Under the pieces are notes generated by a model. The model saw only the letters and a program-made list of their open reading frames with translations. It was not told where the DNA came from and searched no databases. From an uncultured Hymenobacter sp. (GTDB taxonomy: Bacteria > Bacteroidota > Bacteroidia > Cytophagales > Hymenobacteraceae), in NCBI GenBank assembly GCA_937871705.1, contig CALMOO010000004.1:1096-11001 (forward strand): a DNA stretch of 9,906 bases, in the 5' to 3' direction. The position numbers and the translations under genes are program-made. This document shows positions 1 through 5,363 of this stretch, piece by piece; within the stretch, counting starts at the first letter, position 1, and the number at the start of each line of letters is the position of its first letter.

Positions 1-528
1 GTGTACGGCTACGCCGGCGCTAGCACCATCGGCCACGAGCTGACCCACGGCTTCGACGACGAGGGTAGCCAGTTCGATGCTAAAGGCAACCTGCACGAGT
101 GGTGGAGCAAGGACGACCGCAAGCGCTTCAACCAGCGCGTGGCCGTGATTGTGCGGCAGTTCAACCACTACACCTTGCTCGACTCGATGCACATCAACGG
201 CAAAGCCACGGCCGGCGAAAACATCGCCGACCTTGGCGGCATTGTCATTGGCCTCGATGCCTTCAAGAAAACCAAACAATACAAGGAGGGTAAGAAAATC
301 AACGGCCTGACGCCCGTGCAGCGCTACTTCCTGGGCTACGCCTTGGGCTGGCAGATGCACGTGCGCGACGAAAGCCTGGCCTCGCAGCTGCTCACCGACG
401 TGCACTCGCCCGCCCAATACCGCGTGAATGGCCCCATGGCCGACGTGCCCGCCTTCTACGAAGCCTTCGGCGTGAAGCCCGGCCAGAAGCTCTACATCCC
501 GGATTCGGCACGGGTGAAAATCTGGTAA
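1..528 (+). CDS. M13 family zinc metallopeptidase, C-terminal part (5' end outside window)
   Basis: This is the last 175 codons of a neprilysin/PepO-like (M13) endopeptidase, an enzyme that cleaves short peptides and is usually secreted or periplasmic in bacteria. Numbering from the first codon shown, the zinc site HELTH is at residues 12-16 and is followed by GFDDEG, the usual M13 context. The second zinc-ligand motif, GENIADLGG (72-80), carries the ligand Glu73 and Asp77. HSPAQYRVNG (135-144) carries a His and an Arg six residues apart, matching the substrate-binding His/Arg pair of neprilysin. The protein ends VKIW, close to the family's typical aromatic C-terminus. Family members are about 670-700 residues long, so roughly three quarters of the gene, including the signal sequence, lies upstream. 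The GTG at position 1 is an internal codon, not a start. A terminator follows at 600-629. The family call is very secure; the natural substrate cannot be told. Confidence 0.95.
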   Translation: MYGYAGASTIGHELTHGFDDEGSQFDAKGNLHEWWSKDDRKRFNQRVAVIVRQFNHYTLLDSMHINGKATAGENIADLGGIVIGLDAFKKTKQYKEGKKINGLTPVQRYFLGYALGWQMHVRDESLASQLLTDVHSPAQYRVNGPMADVPAFYEAFGVKPGQKLYIPDSARVKIW

Positions 529-599
529 AGTCCGCAAATTGCCTCTTCGCTCCTTTGCGCGAAAACAAGGGGGTAGGAAAAGGAAGGTTAATTAAAGAC

Positions 600-629
600 A
601 AGCCCGGCCCTCGCGCCGGGCTTACTTTT
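600..629 (+). terminator. Intrinsic terminator after the M13 peptidase gene
   Basis: AAGCCCGGC (600-608) pairs perfectly with GCCGGGCTT (615-623) around a 6-base loop, giving a 9-bp GC-rich stem. A short, imperfect T-run (ACTTTT) follows. The hairpin lies 72 bases after the peptidase stop. Its 3' edge overlaps the proposed porin promoter, so the two signals are packed together. Confidence 0.75.
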
Positions 630-630
630 G
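623..630 (+). promoter_or_regulatory. Possible Bacteroidota -7 element for the porin gene
   Basis: TACTTTTG matches the Bacteroidota -7 consensus TAnnTTTG exactly and lies 38 bases before the porin ATG, which would give a leader of about 30 bases. No TTG is present about 18-20 bases upstream, where the -33 element should be, because that space is filled by the terminator stem. TATACT at 635-640 is another AT-rich element that could serve. The site is plausible but incomplete. Confidence 0.35.
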
Positions 631-668
631 CCCGGTATACTACTTGTATCTTAACATACTTCTGGTTG

Positions 669-2090
669 ATGTCTTTTTACTTATCGCGGGCGCTAGGAGT
701 AGCGAGCTTGGTCTTGCTAGCTGGGGCAGCCTTTGGCCAAGGCCAGGTGACGCCTCCCGCTTCCGCCACGCCCGGCCAACAGCCCGCCGCCACTTCGGCG
801 CAGGAGCCTACCCACAAAGAGTCAGCCGTACCCGGCAAGGATGAAAACTGGAGCCTGCACTTTCAGCAGACCATCATTCAGCAGTGGCACAACAATTTGA
901 GCCCGCGCTACGAGGGACCGCACAGCCTAGCAGCCCGCGAAAAGGCCAAGCTCTCGCTCACGACTACTCTCTTTCTGGGGCGGCGGCTGTGGAAGGGCGC
1001 GGCCGTGTACTTCAACCCTGAAGTGGCTGGCGGCAGTGGCCTAAGTGGAGCTACCGGAATCGGCGGCGCGCCTAATGGCGAAACGTTTCGCATCGGCGAC
1101 CCCTCGCCGCAGGTGTACCTGGCACGCCTCTACCTGCGTCAGCTGTGGGCCCTGGGCCCGGCTGAGGAGCAGGATGAAGACGACCTTAACCAGCTGAAAG
1201 GCCGCCGCCCGGCCCATTACCTGGCCCTGAATGTGGGCAAGTTCAGCATTGCCGACTACTTCGACCAAAATAGCTACGCCCACGACCCGCGCACCCAGTT
1301 TTTTAACTGGAGCCTGATGAGTGCCGGGGGCTGGGACTATCCCGCCAACGTGCGCGGCTACACCGTGGGCGCAGTGCTCGAATACGTGCAGCCGGGGCTT
1401 GCCCTGCGCGCCGGCGTGTCGTCGATGCCCACCGATGCCAACGGCCCTACCCTCGACTTCCACTATGGCAAGGCCCAAGCCATCACGGCCGAAATAACCA
1501 AGTCGTACAGCCTCAATAGTCACCCCGGCGCTATACGTCTGCTGGGCTTCCGCAACCAAGCGGCTATGGGCAGCTACAACCTGGCCGTAAGCCAAGCCCT
1601 AGGCACCGCTATTACCCCCGACGTGACCGCCGCCCGCGCCGAGCGCCGCACCAAGTACGGCTTCGTGGTGAATGCCGAGCAGGAAATAGCGCCTAATGTG
1701 GGCCTCTTTGGCCGTTTCAGCTACAACGACGGCCACAACGAAACCTGGGCCTTCACCGAAATCGACCGTAGCCTGAGCGTAGGCGCCACCAGCACCGGTG
1801 CCCGCTGGAAGCGCCCCACCGACCGCCTTGGCGTAGCGGCCGTGGCCAATGGCCTGTCCAAAGACCACCGAGCCTACCTAGCCGCTGGTGGCTCCGGCTT
1901 CATCCTCGGCGATGGCCGGCTCGACTACGGCCTGGAGTACATCGGGGAGGTGTACTACAGCATCGACTTTCCGCGCTACCACGCCGCACTCAGCCCCGAT
2001 TACCAGATTATCTTCAACCCTGGCTACAATACCAGCCGCCTGCCCGGGCCGGTGCACGTGGTGGCCTTGCGGGTGCACGTCGAATTTTGA
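669..2090 (+). CDS. OprB-type carbohydrate-selective porin family protein
   Basis: A 473-residue predicted outer-membrane beta-barrel that probably lets sugars or other small solutes through. The ATG at 669 is chosen because a typical signal peptide follows directly: a short polar start with one Arg, a hydrophobic core rich in Leu, Ala and Val, and likely cleavage near AAFG/QG at about residue 23. The longer reading from 555 would put charged, repeat-derived residues in front of it. A Pro/Ala/Gln-rich linker follows. The body then alternates aromatic and small residues as barrel strands do. The segment with NVGKFSIADYFD, then FFNWSLM, then GGWDYPANVRGYTVG resembles the core of OprB-family porins (Pfam 04966). 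The protein ends in Phe (VHVEF), the usual C-terminal signal for barrel insertion. It stands alone between terminators. The porin class is fairly sure; the substrate is unknown, and no SusC/SusD partner is in the window. Confidence 0.78.
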   Translation: MSFYLSRALGVASLVLLAGAAFGQGQVTPPASATPGQQPAATSAQEPTHKESAVPGKDENWSLHFQQTIIQQWHNNLSPRYEGPHSLAAREKAKLSLTTTLFLGRRLWKGAAVYFNPEVAGGSGLSGATGIGGAPNGETFRIGDPSPQVYLARLYLRQLWALGPAEEQDEDDLNQLKGRRPAHYLALNVGKFSIADYFDQNSYAHDPRTQFFNWSLMSAGGWDYPANVRGYTVGAVLEYVQPGLALRAGVSSMPTDANGPTLDFHYGKAQAITAEITKSYSLNSHPGAIRLLGFRNQAAMGSYNLAVSQALGTAITPDVTAARAERRTKYGFVVNAEQEIAPNVGLFGRFSYNDGHNETWAFTEIDRSLSVGATSTGARWKRPTDRLGVAAVANGLSKDHRAYLAAGGSGFILGDGRLDYGLEYIGEVYYSIDFPRYHAALSPDYQIIFNPGYNTSRLPGPVHVVALRVHVEF

Positions 2091-2188
2091 GGGGGTAGGG
2101 ATTGCTTTGCTAGGCCACAGATATGGCTTCCTTAGTACAGTCCATCATCTATATCCGCACTTCGACTTTCGTATAAACCTTAGCTGCT

Positions 2189-2260
2189 ATGGCGATGGGT
2201 AGTGCAACACCAATGACCGGCAAGGTGTCCCTTGCCGGTCTTTTTTACTTCTATGCGTAA
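2189..2260 (+). CDS. Possible 23-codon leader ORF overlapping the nuclease start
   Basis: ATG at 2189 opens 23 codons (MAMGSATPMTGKVSLAGLFYFYA) ending in TAA at 2258-2260, which overlaps the nuclease ATG (2253) by 8 bases in another frame. The ORF reads through the terminator stem at 2215-2240. A small ORF spanning a terminator and overlapping the next start is the layout of an attenuator leader. However, the ORF is short, has no ribosome-binding site, no run of one amino acid and no independent support, so chance is quite likely. Confidence 0.2.
   Translation: MAMGSATPMTGKVSLAGLFYFYA
2215..2246 (+). terminator. Strong intrinsic terminator directly in front of the nuclease gene
   Basis: GACCGGCAAG (2215-2224) pairs perfectly with CTTGCCGGTC (2231-2240) around GTGTCC, followed by six T's (2241-2246). 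It ends 125 bases after the porin stop would be expected to leave the transcript, so it can serve as the porin terminator. It also ends only 6 bases before the nuclease ATG. A promoter for the nuclease must therefore lie upstream of, or inside, the hairpin. Confidence 0.85.
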
Positions 2261-3035
2261 ACTCTTTTTTTCGCTAGCCCTGCTAGCTGTCTTGCCGCTC
2301 CGCCTTTGGGCGTGGGGGGTAGAAGGCCACCGGGCCGTCGGCCGTATTGCCGAGCACCACCTCACCGAGAAAGCCCGCCGTCAGGTAGCAACCCTGCTCG
2401 GCACCCAGACGCTGACGCTCGTGAGCACCCAGCCTGACGAAATGCTCTCCCTGCCCGAGTATAAGCCCACGGCTCCCTGGCACTACATCAATACGCCGCT
2501 GGGCCTGGCCCACGACCAGTACGTGGCTGCCATCAAGGCGCAGCCCGAGGCCAATGCCTACAACACGCTGCTCACCAAAATCAAGGAGATGAAAAACCCT
2601 GCGCTCACCCAAGCGCAACGGGCCGAGGCGCTCATCTTCGTGGTGCACATAGTGGGCGATGTGCACCAGCCGCTGCACACCGGCCGTGCCGAAGACCGCG
2701 GCGGCAACGACATCAAGCTGACCTATCGGGGTAAGGAAACCAACCTGCACTCGCTCTGGGACAGCGGCTTGCTTGACTACCAGGGTCTGACCTACACCGA
2801 GCTGGCCGCGGAGTACAACGATGTGCCTACCCCCCTCATCAAGACCTGGCAGGCTGCGGCACCCGCCGACTGGCTATTCGAGTCGTACACGCTGGCGACT
2901 AAGCTCTACGCCGAGGCCGAGCAAAACTCCAGCCCCGACTTCCGGTACTACCCCGCCCACGCCGAAATCGTGAAGCAGCGCATCCAGCAAGCTGGCATCC
3001 GGCTGGCAGGCGTGCTCAATGAGGCGTTCAAGTAG
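2253..3035 (+). CDS. Secreted S1/P1-type zinc nuclease
   Basis: A 260-residue nuclease of the S1/P1 family, which degrades single-stranded DNA and RNA using three zinc ions and is exported. ATG 2253 is chosen because it opens a signal peptide: MRK, a Leu/Phe/Ala-rich core, and a cut after LWA at residue 20. Cleavage there leaves Trp as residue 1 of the mature protein, in WGVEGH. That is the family's expected N-terminus, where Trp1 itself binds zinc. Other ligand motifs are in order: an Asp in QPDEM, the His of PWHY, HIVGDVHQPLH (HxxxD then PLH), GGND, and NLHSLWD near mature residue 130-140. The length fits the family. There is no Shine-Dalgarno sequence. The gene stands alone, with a terminator 6 bases before its start and another 17 bases after its stop. 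A role in scavenging nucleic acids as a phosphate or nucleoside source is likely but inferred. Confidence 0.93.
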   Translation: MRKLFFSLALLAVLPLRLWAWGVEGHRAVGRIAEHHLTEKARRQVATLLGTQTLTLVSTQPDEMLSLPEYKPTAPWHYINTPLGLAHDQYVAAIKAQPEANAYNTLLTKIKEMKNPALTQAQRAEALIFVVHIVGDVHQPLHTGRAEDRGGNDIKLTYRGKETNLHSLWDSGLLDYQGLTYTELAAEYNDVPTPLIKTWQAAAPADWLFESYTLATKLYAEAEQNSSPDFRYYPAHAEIVKQRIQQAGIRLAGVLNEAFK

Positions 3036-3052
3036 GGGTAGGAACTCCTAAA

Positions 3053-3093
3053 CGAAAAGCCCGCTGTACCTCCTTGGTACAGCGGGCTTTTCG
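3053..3093 (+). terminator. Long perfect hairpin, probably a bidirectional terminator
   Basis: Bases 3053-3070 and 3076-3093 form an 18-bp perfect stem (core GCCCGCTGTACC / GGTACAGCGGGC) with loop TCCTT. A-runs on the 5' arm and T-runs on the 3' arm mean either strand gives a stem followed by U's. It lies 17 bases after the nuclease stop. Confidence 0.9.
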
Positions 3094-3310
3094 GTGAAAA
3101 CGGGGCAGTAACTACTTACTAGATTACCGACACATTAACGAAATAAACAGTCAAAGTTACGGTAGCTACCCCCTGACGCACAAGCCATCACATTTTCGTA
3201 AAGTTTTTTGAAGAAGAAAAATCATCCAAAAAACGTGTTGCTTAAGCTATTTGCTGTCGAAAATTATTGTCTAAATTTTTCTTCAAAAAGCAATTTTGAG
3301 AAAGATAATA
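3094..3310. other. AT-rich intergenic spacer with competing inverted repeats
   Basis: About 217 bases with no supported gene. From about 3190 the sequence is markedly AT-rich against G+C-rich neighbours. TTTTTGAAGAA (3205-3215) is the exact reverse complement of TTCTTCAAAAA (3279-3289). GTTTTTTG (3203-3210) could instead pair with CAAAAAAC (3227-3234), so the two pairings exclude each other. Such AT-rich tracts pair easily by chance. The most likely role is the upstream part of the promoter at 3311-3339. Confidence 0.5.
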
Positions 3311-3339
3311 TTGTGCAGAAAAAGGAGTTCGTAATTTTG
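3311..3339 (+). promoter_or_regulatory. Bacteroidota housekeeping-type promoter (TTG-N18-TAATTTTG)
   Basis: TTG (3311-3313) and TAATTTTG (3332-3339) match the -33 and -7 elements of primary sigma promoters in Bacteroidota (TTG and TAnnTTTG) at normal spacing. This is the best promoter in the window, and its upstream flank is AT-rich. Transcription should start about 3344-3347. That falls on or next to the GTG of the small ORF at 3344, so the transcript would be leaderless or a non-coding RNA. Confidence 0.75.
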
Positions 3340-3343
3340 CACC

Positions 3344-3472
3344 GTGAACGCACTCAACCACCAGTGGATAAAGCGCGGAACGGCCCAAGCTGCCGTTCTG
3401 CGGAAAGACCAGAAGGTTGTTGGCCGCGTTTTTCAGTCGTACTGCGACGTGTATTTCGTTTCGCGTTTTTGA
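3344..3472 (+). CDS. Candidate 42-residue small protein, unknown function
   Basis: GTG at 3344 opens 42 codons ending at TGA 3470-3472. An in-frame TAA at 3332 lies just upstream, so GTG is the only likely start. The product is basic, starting MNALNHQWIKRGTAQ. It has VLRKDQKVVGRVFQ in the middle and a Tyr/Phe/Val-rich C-terminus (YCDVYFVSRF) that looks like a beta strand. I see no signal peptide or membrane helix and do not recognise a family. The support is its setting: a strong promoter ends 4 bases before the GTG, and a hairpin with seven T's begins 4 bases after the stop, so promoter, ORF and terminator form a compact unit of about 200 bases. With the expected transcription start the message would be leaderless. 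The same unit could instead encode a small RNA of about 160 bases. Confidence 0.45.
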   Translation: MNALNHQWIKRGTAQAAVLRKDQKVVGRVFQSYCDVYFVSRF

Positions 3473-3476
3473 TTTG

Positions 3477-3505
3477 CCGCTCCATTAGTTTGAAGCGGTT
3501 TTTTT
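3477..3505 (+). terminator. Short terminator after the 42-codon ORF
   Basis: CCGCT (3477-3481) pairs with AGCGG (3494-3498), with two more pairs (3483-3492, 3484-3491) beyond one mismatch, followed by seven T's (3499-3505). The stem is short but GC-rich and the T-run is strong. Confidence 0.55.
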
Positions 3506-3560
3506 GTGCCCGGCCGGCGTGTAAGGTTTTCGCTAACTGCAAGTTCCCCTTAACTCCATT

Positions 3561-3650
3561 ATGGATACCAATACGCTTTCCCCAATAGTAGCCGCCGTTA
3601 CGTTGTGCGAATGTGTGCCGTTCCTGATTAACCGCGAGAACGTAATCTAA
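3561..3650 (+). CDS. Candidate 29-residue small protein, unknown function
   Basis: ATG at 3561 opens 29 codons ending at TAA 3648-3650. The product begins MDTNTLSPIVAAVTLCECV and ends PFLINRENVI. It is acidic to neutral, with a central hydrophobic stretch and a Cys-Glu-Cys triplet. No family is recognised. There is no Shine-Dalgarno sequence, which is usual in this group. A good terminator begins 14 bases after the stop, so a transcript ends here whether or not the ORF is translated. No clear promoter lies between this ORF and the terminator at 3477-3505, so it may depend on readthrough from the 3311-3339 promoter. It could equally be the non-coding 3' part of a longer RNA. Confidence 0.3.
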   Translation: MDTNTLSPIVAAVTLCECVPFLINRENVI

Positions 3651-3663
3651 GCTGCTGACTACG

Positions 3664-3697
3664 AAGCGCCCGGCCGATGCTGGGCGCTTTTATTTTT
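3664..3697 (+). terminator. Intrinsic terminator closing the small-ORF region
   Basis: AAGCGCCC (3664-3671) pairs perfectly with GGGCGCTT (3682-3689) around a 10-base loop, and TTTATTTTTA follows. It separates the small-ORF transcript from the pyr/pur block. Confidence 0.85.
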
Positions 3698-3719
3698 ACC
3701 CGGTTTGTAGCGCGATGGA

Positions 3720-3796
3720 TGTAGCACGGACTACAAAGTCCGCGCCTGCGCTGTTTCATTATCGTTTCAAACGCGGACTGCAAAGTCCGCGCTACA
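3720..3796. repeat. REP-like double palindrome upstream of pyrF
   Basis: Two facing copies of one palindromic unit. The left copy has CGGACT (3727-3732) pairing with AGTCCG (3737-3742) around ACAA. The right copy has CGCGGACT (3772-3779) pairing with AGTCCGCG (3784-3791) around GCAA, a GNRA-type tetraloop. Base for base, the left arm from TGTAGC at 3720 matches the reverse complement of the right arm ending GCTACA at 3796, apart from one A/G change and the loop. A further partial copy of the arm start, TGTAGCGCG, is at 3706-3714. The two-unit inverted layout is that of REP/BIME elements moved by TnpA-REP (RAYT) transposases. The element ends 9 bases before the pyrF ATG. Confidence 0.75.
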
Positions 3797-3805
3797 GCAT
3801 CAACC

Positions 3806-4561
3806 ATGCAAAAGCTCCTCACCCGCGTTGCCCAGGCCAACACGCTGCTCTGCGTAGGCCTCGACCCCACCGGCTCCGACGAAGACGTGACGCGCCGCCT
3901 ACCCCAGGTAATCGCCGAAACCGCGCCCTACGTCGCTGCCTTCAAGCCCAACCTGGCGTTCTTCCTGAGCCGCGACAATGGAGTGCAGCTCTTGCGCCAA
4001 GTGGTGCGTAGCGTGCCCGATGGCATTCCGGTTATTCTGGATGGCAAGTTTGGCGACATCGCCAACACGGCTATGCACTACGCGCAGTTTGCCTACGACG
4101 TGGTAGGGGCCGATGCCGTGACGGTGAACCCCTACATGGGCGCCGATGCGGTGGTACCCTTCGCCCGTCCCGGCAAGTTTGTTTTCGCCCTGGCCAAGAC
4201 TTCAAACCAGTCGGCCGTGCAAGATGCTGTGCTGCAAAGTGGTGAGCCCGTGAGCGAGTTCACCGCCAAAATGCTAGCTGACCTCGACGCCACCCACCGC
4301 AACATCGGCCTCGTAGCCGGCGCTACCAATGCGGCCGTGCTAGGCCGCCTACGGCAGCTGTGCCCCACGCAGTGGTTCCTGGTGCCCGGCATCGGTGCGC
4401 AAGGCGGCGACTTAGCGGCGGTGATGGCCGCCGGCTTGCTAGCCGACGGCACAGGGCTGCTGATTAATGCCTCGCGCAGCATCTGGCAAGCTGAAGATGC
4501 TGGCGCCGCCGCACGAGAGCTAATGAATGAAATAAACGAGCATCGCTCGGTAACGGCTTAA
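3806..4561 (+). CDS. pyrF: Orotidine 5'-phosphate decarboxylase (type 2)
   Basis: Converts OMP to UMP, the last step of de novo pyrimidine synthesis, in the cytoplasm. At 251 residues it is a TIM-barrel enzyme of the type 2 group. LLCVGLDPTG (14-23) holds the first barrel Asp, AFKPNLAFF (45-53) the substrate-binding Lys, and DGKFGDI (79-85) the catalytic DxKxxD with Lys81. TSNQSA (132-137) and VPGIGAQGGD (193-202) close the phosphate site, and INASRSI (220-226) supplies the phosphate-binding Arg. Most type 2 enzymes I can recall have DxKRGDI, so the Phe at position 82 is unusual. The ATG at 3806 gives the expected N-terminus; no Shine-Dalgarno sequence is visible because the REP-like repeat ends 9 bases upstream. 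pyrE follows after about 60 bases with only a small palindrome between them, so the two are probably cotranscribed. Confidence 0.95.
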   Translation: MQKLLTRVAQANTLLCVGLDPTGSDEDVTRRLPQVIAETAPYVAAFKPNLAFFLSRDNGVQLLRQVVRSVPDGIPVILDGKFGDIANTAMHYAQFAYDVVGADAVTVNPYMGADAVVPFARPGKFVFALAKTSNQSAVQDAVLQSGEPVSEFTAKMLADLDATHRNIGLVAGATNAAVLGRLRQLCPTQWFLVPGIGAQGGDLAAVMAAGLLADGTGLLINASRSIWQAEDAGAAARELMNEINEHRSVTA

Positions 4562-4572
4562 CTATTCCCGTT

Positions 4573-4602
4573 CTGTCATACCAAGCTTGCGAAGCATGAC
4601 AG
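4573..4602. repeat. Short palindromic repeat between pyrF and pyrE (short form of the 5261-5363 family)
   Basis: CTGTCAT (4573-4579) is inverted exactly as ATGACAG (4596-4602). Bases 4573-4594 match the first 22 bases of the element at 5261 at 18 positions, and both elements end in AGCATGACA (4593-4601 here). It looks like a copy of the same repeat with its middle deleted. Its terminal ATG (4596) is in frame with pyrE. Confidence 0.75.
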
Positions 4603-4622
4603 ACGTTTTTGCAATTGCTTTT

Positions 4623-5246
4623 ATGACCAAGACTATCACTCCCGACCTAACGCCCGCTGCGGTTGCCACTATTCTCGAAGCGCAGCTGCGCGAAGAAGGC
4701 GCGCTGCTGAGCGGGCATTTTAAGCTCTCGTCGGGGCTGCATTCCGATACCTACGTGCAATGTGCCCGTTTTCTGCGCAAGCCAGAGTTAGCAGCGCCAG
4801 CTATGGCGGTGTTGGCTAGTCAATTGCGCGAGGCTGGGTTGGTGCCCGATGTGGTGGTAGGGCCCGCAATGGGGGGGGTAGTGGTGAGCTACGAGCTAGC
4901 TCGTCAATTGGGCGTGCCTTCACTTTTTACGGAGCGCGACGCAACTGGTGAAATGATTTTGCGGCGTGGCTTCACCTTGACCCCTGGTGAGCGGGTAGTA
5001 ATTGCCGAAGACGTAGTTACGACCGGCAAAAGCACCCTCGAAGTAGCCCGGGTATTGGGCGAAATGGGGGTAGAAGTACTGGCAGTGGCCTCATTAATTG
5101 ACCGCACCAATGGTGCCGCGCAGCTTCCGTTCCCGAACTTTGCATTGTTGTCGGTGCAGGCGGCCGTGTTTGCGGCCGATGCGGTGCCGGAACACTTGGC
5201 CGGAATTCCGGCTGTGAAGCCCGGCAGTCGGCCGGACTCTAAGTAG
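4623..5246 (+). CDS. pyrE: Orotate phosphoribosyltransferase
   Basis: Joins orotate to PRPP to give OMP, the substrate of the PyrF encoded just upstream; it acts in the cytoplasm, normally as a dimer. With the ATG at 4623 it has 207 residues, normal for the family. GHFKLSSGLHSDTYVQ (31-46) is the substrate loop, VVVGPAMGGV (77-86) follows, and FTERDATGEM (102-111) is the flexible catalytic loop. VIAEDVVTTGKST (126-138) is the PRPP-binding motif. An in-frame ATG at 4596 would add nine residues (MTDVFAIAF) but lies inside the palindromic repeat; 4623 is preferred because the following TPDLTPAAVATILEA fits a normal family N-terminus. The 3' flank has no classical T-tailed terminator, only the hairpin-rich repeat at 5261-5363. 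Confidence 0.95.
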   Translation: MTKTITPDLTPAAVATILEAQLREEGALLSGHFKLSSGLHSDTYVQCARFLRKPELAAPAMAVLASQLREAGLVPDVVVGPAMGGVVVSYELARQLGVPSLFTERDATGEMILRRGFTLTPGERVVIAEDVVTTGKSTLEVARVLGEMGVEVLAVASLIDRTNGAAQLPFPNFALLSVQAAVFAADAVPEHLAGIPAVKPGSRPDSK

Positions 5247-5260
5247 CAATCCAATTCCAT

Positions 5261-5363
5261 CTGTCATCCTGGGCTTGCGAAGGACCTTATCACGTTCGCA
5301 AGCGGTGATTAGTAAATCTGACGAAGGCAGTAGTGATAAGATGCTTCCTTCGTCAGCATGACA
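5261..5363. repeat. MITE-like palindromic element ending in the purL start codon
   Basis: A non-coding element of about 103 bases with terminal inverted repeats TGTCAT (5262-5267) and ATGACA (5358-5363). Inside are two perfect stems: GCTTGCGAA (5273-5281) with TTCGCAAGC (5295-5303), and CTGACGAAGG (5318-5327) with CCTTCGTCAG (5347-5356). CTTATCAC (5286-5293) can also pair with GTGATAAG (5333-5340), so the whole element is one imperfect palindrome. It carries no ORF. From memory, repeats starting TGTCATCCTGAGCTTGCG are common between genes in Hymenobacter. The right end overlaps the purL ATG at 5358. Confidence 0.8.

Noticed and set aside
555..668. Upstream extension of the porin ORF to 555
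   Set aside because: It would run through the peptidase terminator and put charged residues in front of a clear signal peptide that starts at 669.
2232..2252. TTG start for the nuclease, adding seven residues
   Set aside because: It lies inside the terminator hairpin, and the ATG at 2253 directly opens the signal peptide whose cleavage gives the required N-terminal Trp.
3322..3327. AAGGAG as ribosome-binding site for the GTG at 3344
   Set aside because: It is about 17 bases from the GTG and lies inside the promoter spacer, so it would not be present in the transcript.
3354..3542. 62-codon open frame on the - strand opposite the 42-codon ORF
   Set aside because: There is no promoter on that strand, the composition is very basic and low in complexity, and it is explained by the sequence of the opposite strand.
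3208..3588. Open frame of 126 codons on the + strand across the small-ORF region
   Set aside because: It begins in the AT-rich spacer, before the only good promoter, runs through that promoter and a terminator, and has erratic composition with no recognisable domain. It is probably an accidental open frame.
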